DNA of 7,587 nt from positions 1 to 7,587 of the forward strand of contig JAPLIW010000457.1 of the NCBI GenBank assembly GCA_026388915.1, in the 5' to 3' direction. Position 1 is the first letter of the stretch. Each line of letters begins with the position of its first letter. The stretch is from Deltaproteobacteria bacterium. GTDB taxonomy: Bacteria; Desulfobacterota; SM23-61. The notes beneath the pieces are model-generated. The model was not told the DNA's origin and ran no database searches. It was given only the letters and a program-made list of their open reading frames with translations. Both the position numbers and the translations under genes were made by a program. Positions 5,362 through 7,587 of this stretch are shown here, piece after piece.

Positions 5362-7214
5362 TCCACCTCCGCGATCTTGACCCGACCGTTGAACATGGCC
5401 TCGTGGCCGTCCTCGAAGCGGATCCGGACATTCAGGACGTGTTCCTTCTCCCCCCCATAGATGGAGCGCACCAGGGGATCATACCTCTCGTAGACCAGGG
5501 CCCTGCGGACTTTGCGGGTCCGGGTGAGCTCCCCATCGTCCGGGTGCAGCTCTTTGATCAGGTTGGCGAACCGTTTGACCTTCATGGCATCCGGAAAGGC
5601 GGCGATCAGTCTGCCGATCTCGCTCTGGATGAGCTGATAGACTTCGGGCTTCTGCGAGAGGTCGTGGAAAGTGGTGTAGGCCACCCCTCTCTTCTTCACC
5701 CAGTTCCCCACGTTTTCCAGGTCGATGCTGACCAGGGCGCTGATGCAAGGGCGCTGGTCCCCGATCACCACCGCTTCCTTGATGTAGGGGCTGAACTTCA
5801 GCCGGGTCTCGATGTCCTGGGGAGCGAAGCGGGTTCCGTCGGCCAGGTGCATGACATCTTTGTACCGGTCGAAGACGAAGAGGTGCCCATCTTTGTCCAG
5901 GTATCCCGCGTCCCCGGTTCGCAGGAGACCGTCGGGGGTGACCGCCTGCGATGTGGCTTCGGGGTTTTTGTAGTATCCCGCCATGATCCCCTCGCCCCCC
6001 ACGAAGATCTCCCCGGACTCGGAGATTTTCAGGGTCACTCCCGGCAGCGCAACCCCGGCCGATTCCGGCCGCACATCTCCTTCCCGGTGGCAGGTGGCGA
6101 TGGCCGTGCATTCGGTCTGGCCGTAAATCTGGCGCATGTCGATGTCCAGGGCTTTGAAGTACTTGAACACCTCCGGGGAGATGGCCGCCCCTCCGGTGAT
6201 GGCGATCTTCACCCTTCCCAGGCCGACCTGCTTGGTCAGCGGGCGAATGACCAGGAACCGGGCAAGCCTTCGCAGGGAACGATTCCAGGAACCGATATCC
6301 TCTCCGGCCAGCTCTTTTTCCACGGCCTTCTGACAGAGATTGATCGCCCAGCGGTATGCGCTTCTCTTCAGAAAGTCCGCGTTGTCAATGGCCGCCTGGA
6401 TGGAGGAGGCAATATCCTCCCACCGGGAAGGGGTCCCTCCAAAATAGGTGGGCTGCAGGTTGACCAGGTCCCTCCGTAGGGTTTCCGCCTCCTCCGGAAA
6501 GTTGTAGAGGAAGCCGCAGTCGAGAAAGCGAACCACGTTGTAGAGCTGCTCCCCGATCCAGGCCATGGGCGCCAGGGAGAGAATATCATCGGTCTCGTCC
6601 ATGGGAACGACCTGGCCGAAGCTGCGGGCCAGAAAGATCAGGTTGCGGTGGCTCAAAAGGGCGAGCTTGGGTTTCGCCGTGGTCCCCGAGGTGGTAAGCA
6701 TCATGGCGATCTCCTCGGGAGAAGAAGGAACGACCTCTTCCAGGGCGACGGGTTTTCCTTTCGAGCCTTCCCGGAGACAATCTTCGAAGCGGAGAAGGAA
6801 GGGGTATTGGGCATAATAGTGGTTCATGCCGCGGGAATCCCATACGATGACAGCCTTTACCCGAGAGGAAATTTCTTCCCAGATCTTGAGCAGCTTGTCC
6901 GCCTGCTCCTGGTCCCCGGCTACGATGAACTTGGCATCCGTGCCCTCGATCAGGTATTTGGCTTCCTCCGGCAGGCTGTCCGGATAGATTCCGCTGATCA
7001 CCCCTCCGGCCGCCATGGCCCCTATTTCGGCGATCAGCCACTCCGGCTTGTTGTCCCCCCAGATGATGACGCACTCCCCGGGCTTCAATCCCCGTCCCTT
7101 GAGAAAGAGCCCGAAGCAGGCCGATTTCTGCCAGAGTTCCGCCCAGGTGGTGGGAATCCAGATCCCATACTGCTTCTCCCGCAGGGCCATCCGATCCGGA
7201 TGGCGCTTCGGCAA
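5358..7214 (-). CDS. AMP-forming acyl-CoA synthetase (long-chain-type), in Liv transporter operon
   Basis: About 618 residues of the ANL adenylate-forming superfamily. The enzyme would activate a carboxylic acid with ATP to an acyl-AMP and then to acyl-CoA. Motifs in order: P-loop 'TTSGTTAKPK' (174-183), 'APMAWIGEQLYNV' (215-227), 'ITGGAAISPEV' (339-349), 'IYGQTECT' (363-370), 'RTGDAGYLDKDGHLFVFDRYKD' (432-453), and 'TRTRKVRR' with the likely catalytic Lys568. The P-loop differs from the common SGTTGxPKG: Ala180 replaces Gly and Leu184 replaces the last Gly. A C-terminal tail of about 45 residues follows the catalytic Lys region. The start is uncertain. The coordinates use a TTG; the next choice is the ATG at codon 9, and neither has a visible ribosome binding site. 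The frame stays open upstream to 7256, encoding a plausible 'RDDWTFGL' but no ATG, GTG or TTG. Placement between livG-like and livM genes suggests it activates the imported acid. The substrate is unknown. Confidence 0.9.
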   Translation of the reverse strand: MPKRHPDRMALREKQYGIWIPTTWAELWQKSACFGLFLKGRGLKPGECVIIWGDNKPEWLIAEIGAMAAGGVISGIYPDSLPEEAKYLIEGTDAKFIVAGDQEQADKLLKIWEEISSRVKAVIVWDSRGMNHYYAQYPFLLRFEDCLREGSKGKPVALEEVVPSSPEEIAMMLTTSGTTAKPKLALLSHRNLIFLARSFGQVVPMDETDDILSLAPMAWIGEQLYNVVRFLDCGFLYNFPEEAETLRRDLVNLQPTYFGGTPSRWEDIASSIQAAIDNADFLKRSAYRWAINLCQKAVEKELAGEDIGSWNRSLRRLARFLVIRPLTKQVGLGRVKIAITGGAAISPEVFKYFKALDIDMRQIYGQTECTAIATCHREGDVRPESAGVALPGVTLKISESGEIFVGGEGIMAGYYKNPEATSQAVTPDGLLRTGDAGYLDKDGHLFVFDRYKDVMHLADGTRFAPQDIETRLKFSPYIKEAVVIGDQRPCISALVSIDLENVGNWVKKRGVAYTTFHDLSQKPEVYQLIQSEIGRLIAAFPDAMKVKRFANLIKELHPDDGELTRTRKVRRALVYERYDPLVRSIYGGEKEHVLNVRIRFEDGHEAMFNGRVKIAEVE

Positions 7215-7237
7215 GAGACCAAAGGTCCAATCGTCCC

Positions 7238-7257
7238 GGGTTGCGCGTTGCGGGTTT
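7238..7257. repeat. GGGTTGCG/CGTTGCGGGTT low-complexity motif at the 5' end of the ligase gene
   Basis: The 20 bases here are made of GGGTTGCG and GTTGCGGG words, each read partly as a direct repeat of the other. It occupies the 84-bp gap between the livG-like stop and the ligase TTG, exactly where the ligase N-terminal codons would be expected. From general experience, such GTTGCGGGTTGCG strings are frequent intergenic repeats in Deltaproteobacteria-like genomes. It may be an inserted filler that displaced the original gene start; this is inference. Confidence 0.35.
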
Positions 7258-7298
7258 TAATCTTTTACCGGCAACCGGAAACATGCAATTGGAAATGC

Positions 7299-7587
7299 TT
7301 ATATTTCTGTCCCGCTTCCCAGGTACGCTTCGATCACCGCCGGGTTCTTCTGCACCTCGACCGGGGTTCCCTCGGCGATCTTCTCCCCGAAATTGAGCAC
7401 CGTGACCCAGGTGGAAAGCTCCATGACCGCGGCCAGATCGTGTTCAATCCAGATCATGGTGGTTTCCCAGTCCCGGTGGATGTCCATCAGGTAGCTGGCC
7501 ATGTCCTCTTTTTCTTCCATGCTCATCCCGGCCAGGATCTCGTCGAGCAGGAGCAGTTTCGGTTTCATGGCCAGGGCTCGGGCCAGG
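7299..7587 (-). CDS. livG: ABC transporter ATP-binding protein, LivG-like, C-terminal fragment
   Basis: The last 95 codons are visible; the 5' part lies beyond the right edge. The fragment begins 'LARALAMKPKLLLLDE', which is the helix after the signature motif plus Walker B with the catalytic Glu. It continues with the D-loop region 'ILAGMSMEEKEDMA', the H-loop His in 'MIWIEHDL', and 'VTVLNFGEKIAEGTPVEVQKNPAVIEAYLGSG'. The 'FGEKIAEGTP..VQ.NP.VI.AYLG' ending is typical of LivG rather than LivF, whose end usually reads more like 'LEGxxxELxxDPxVRxAYLG'. The protein would energise import through LivH/LivM on the cytoplasmic side of the membrane. The D-loop region reads DEILAG instead of the usual DEPxAG, a Pro-to-Ile change right after the Walker B Glu. 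The stop is 84 bp before the ligase TTG, consistent with one operon. The Walker A and signature motifs cannot be checked here. Confidence 0.88.
   Translation of the reverse strand, partial: LARALAMKPKLLLLDEILAGMSMEEKEDMASYLMDIHRDWETTMIWIEHDLAAVMELSTWVTVLNFGEKIAEGTPVEVQKNPAVIEAYLGSGTEI

Noticed and set aside
5403..6479. Plus-strand 358-codon frame opposite the acyl-CoA ligase
   Set aside because: It is an antisense shadow of a conserved enzyme; its composition (V/D/G/L/H-rich) mirrors the coding strand and no family motif is present.
6586..7284. Minus-strand 232-codon ATG frame that could extend the ligase 5' end by a frameshift
   Set aside because: Its translation before 7214 (MFPVAGKRLKPATRNPG...) does not resemble a ligase N-terminus and the rest is a shadow of the ligase frame, so it does not rescue the missing start.

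Overview
The window looks like a bacterial chromosome segment of roughly 55-60% GC, with every convincing gene on the minus strand. Three things suggest an anaerobic Desulfobacterota/Deltaproteobacteria-type organism: a tungsten-type aldehyde:ferredoxin oxidoreductase (AOR) paired with a MoaD-like carrier, a branched-chain amino acid (Liv) ABC transporter operon with an AMP-forming acyl-CoA ligase inside it, and intergenic DNA rich in short AT-rich ATTCCGAATT-type repeats and GTAGGGGC palindromes. This is inference from gene content and style; no marker gene is present.

Layout, in minus-strand transcription order (right to left). (1) 7587-4273: the 3' part of a LivG-type ATPase, then an acyl-CoA ligase, then a LivM permease. 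The ligase and permease overlap by 4 nt. The ligase start is problematic: no ATG or GTG lies near the expected N-terminus and no ribosome binding site is visible. No LivH, LivF or substrate-binding gene lies downstream of livM in this window. (2) 4272-3782: about 490 bp without a credible gene. It holds a 32-bp inverted repeat pair (30/32 matches) flanking 161 bp, a GC hairpin followed by a T run (plus-strand orientation), and a strong sigma70-like promoter pointing at the next gene. (3) 3781-276: a probable transcription unit. It encodes a secreted protein that fuses a TolB/CsgG-like N-terminal domain to a formylglycine-generating-enzyme-like (SUMF1) domain lacking the catalytic cysteines, then AOR, then a MoaD/ThiS-like protein ending in GG. 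Two GTAGGGGC palindromes sit between AOR and moaD. (4) 275-119: an AT-rich repeat spacer. (5) 118-1: the start of a VOC (glyoxalase/epimerase fold) protein running off the left edge.

Functionally, the Liv/ligase block probably imports a small carboxylate or amino acid and activates an acid to its CoA thioester. The AOR block would interconvert aldehydes and acids with ferredoxin, and the MoaD-like protein would supply sulfur for the metal-pterin cofactor. No clearly new system is evident. The items most worth a second look are the inverted-repeat element at 3939-4163, the palindrome pair at 547-619, the AOR neighbourhood with its secreted SUMF1-like protein, and the odd 5' end of the ligase gene.
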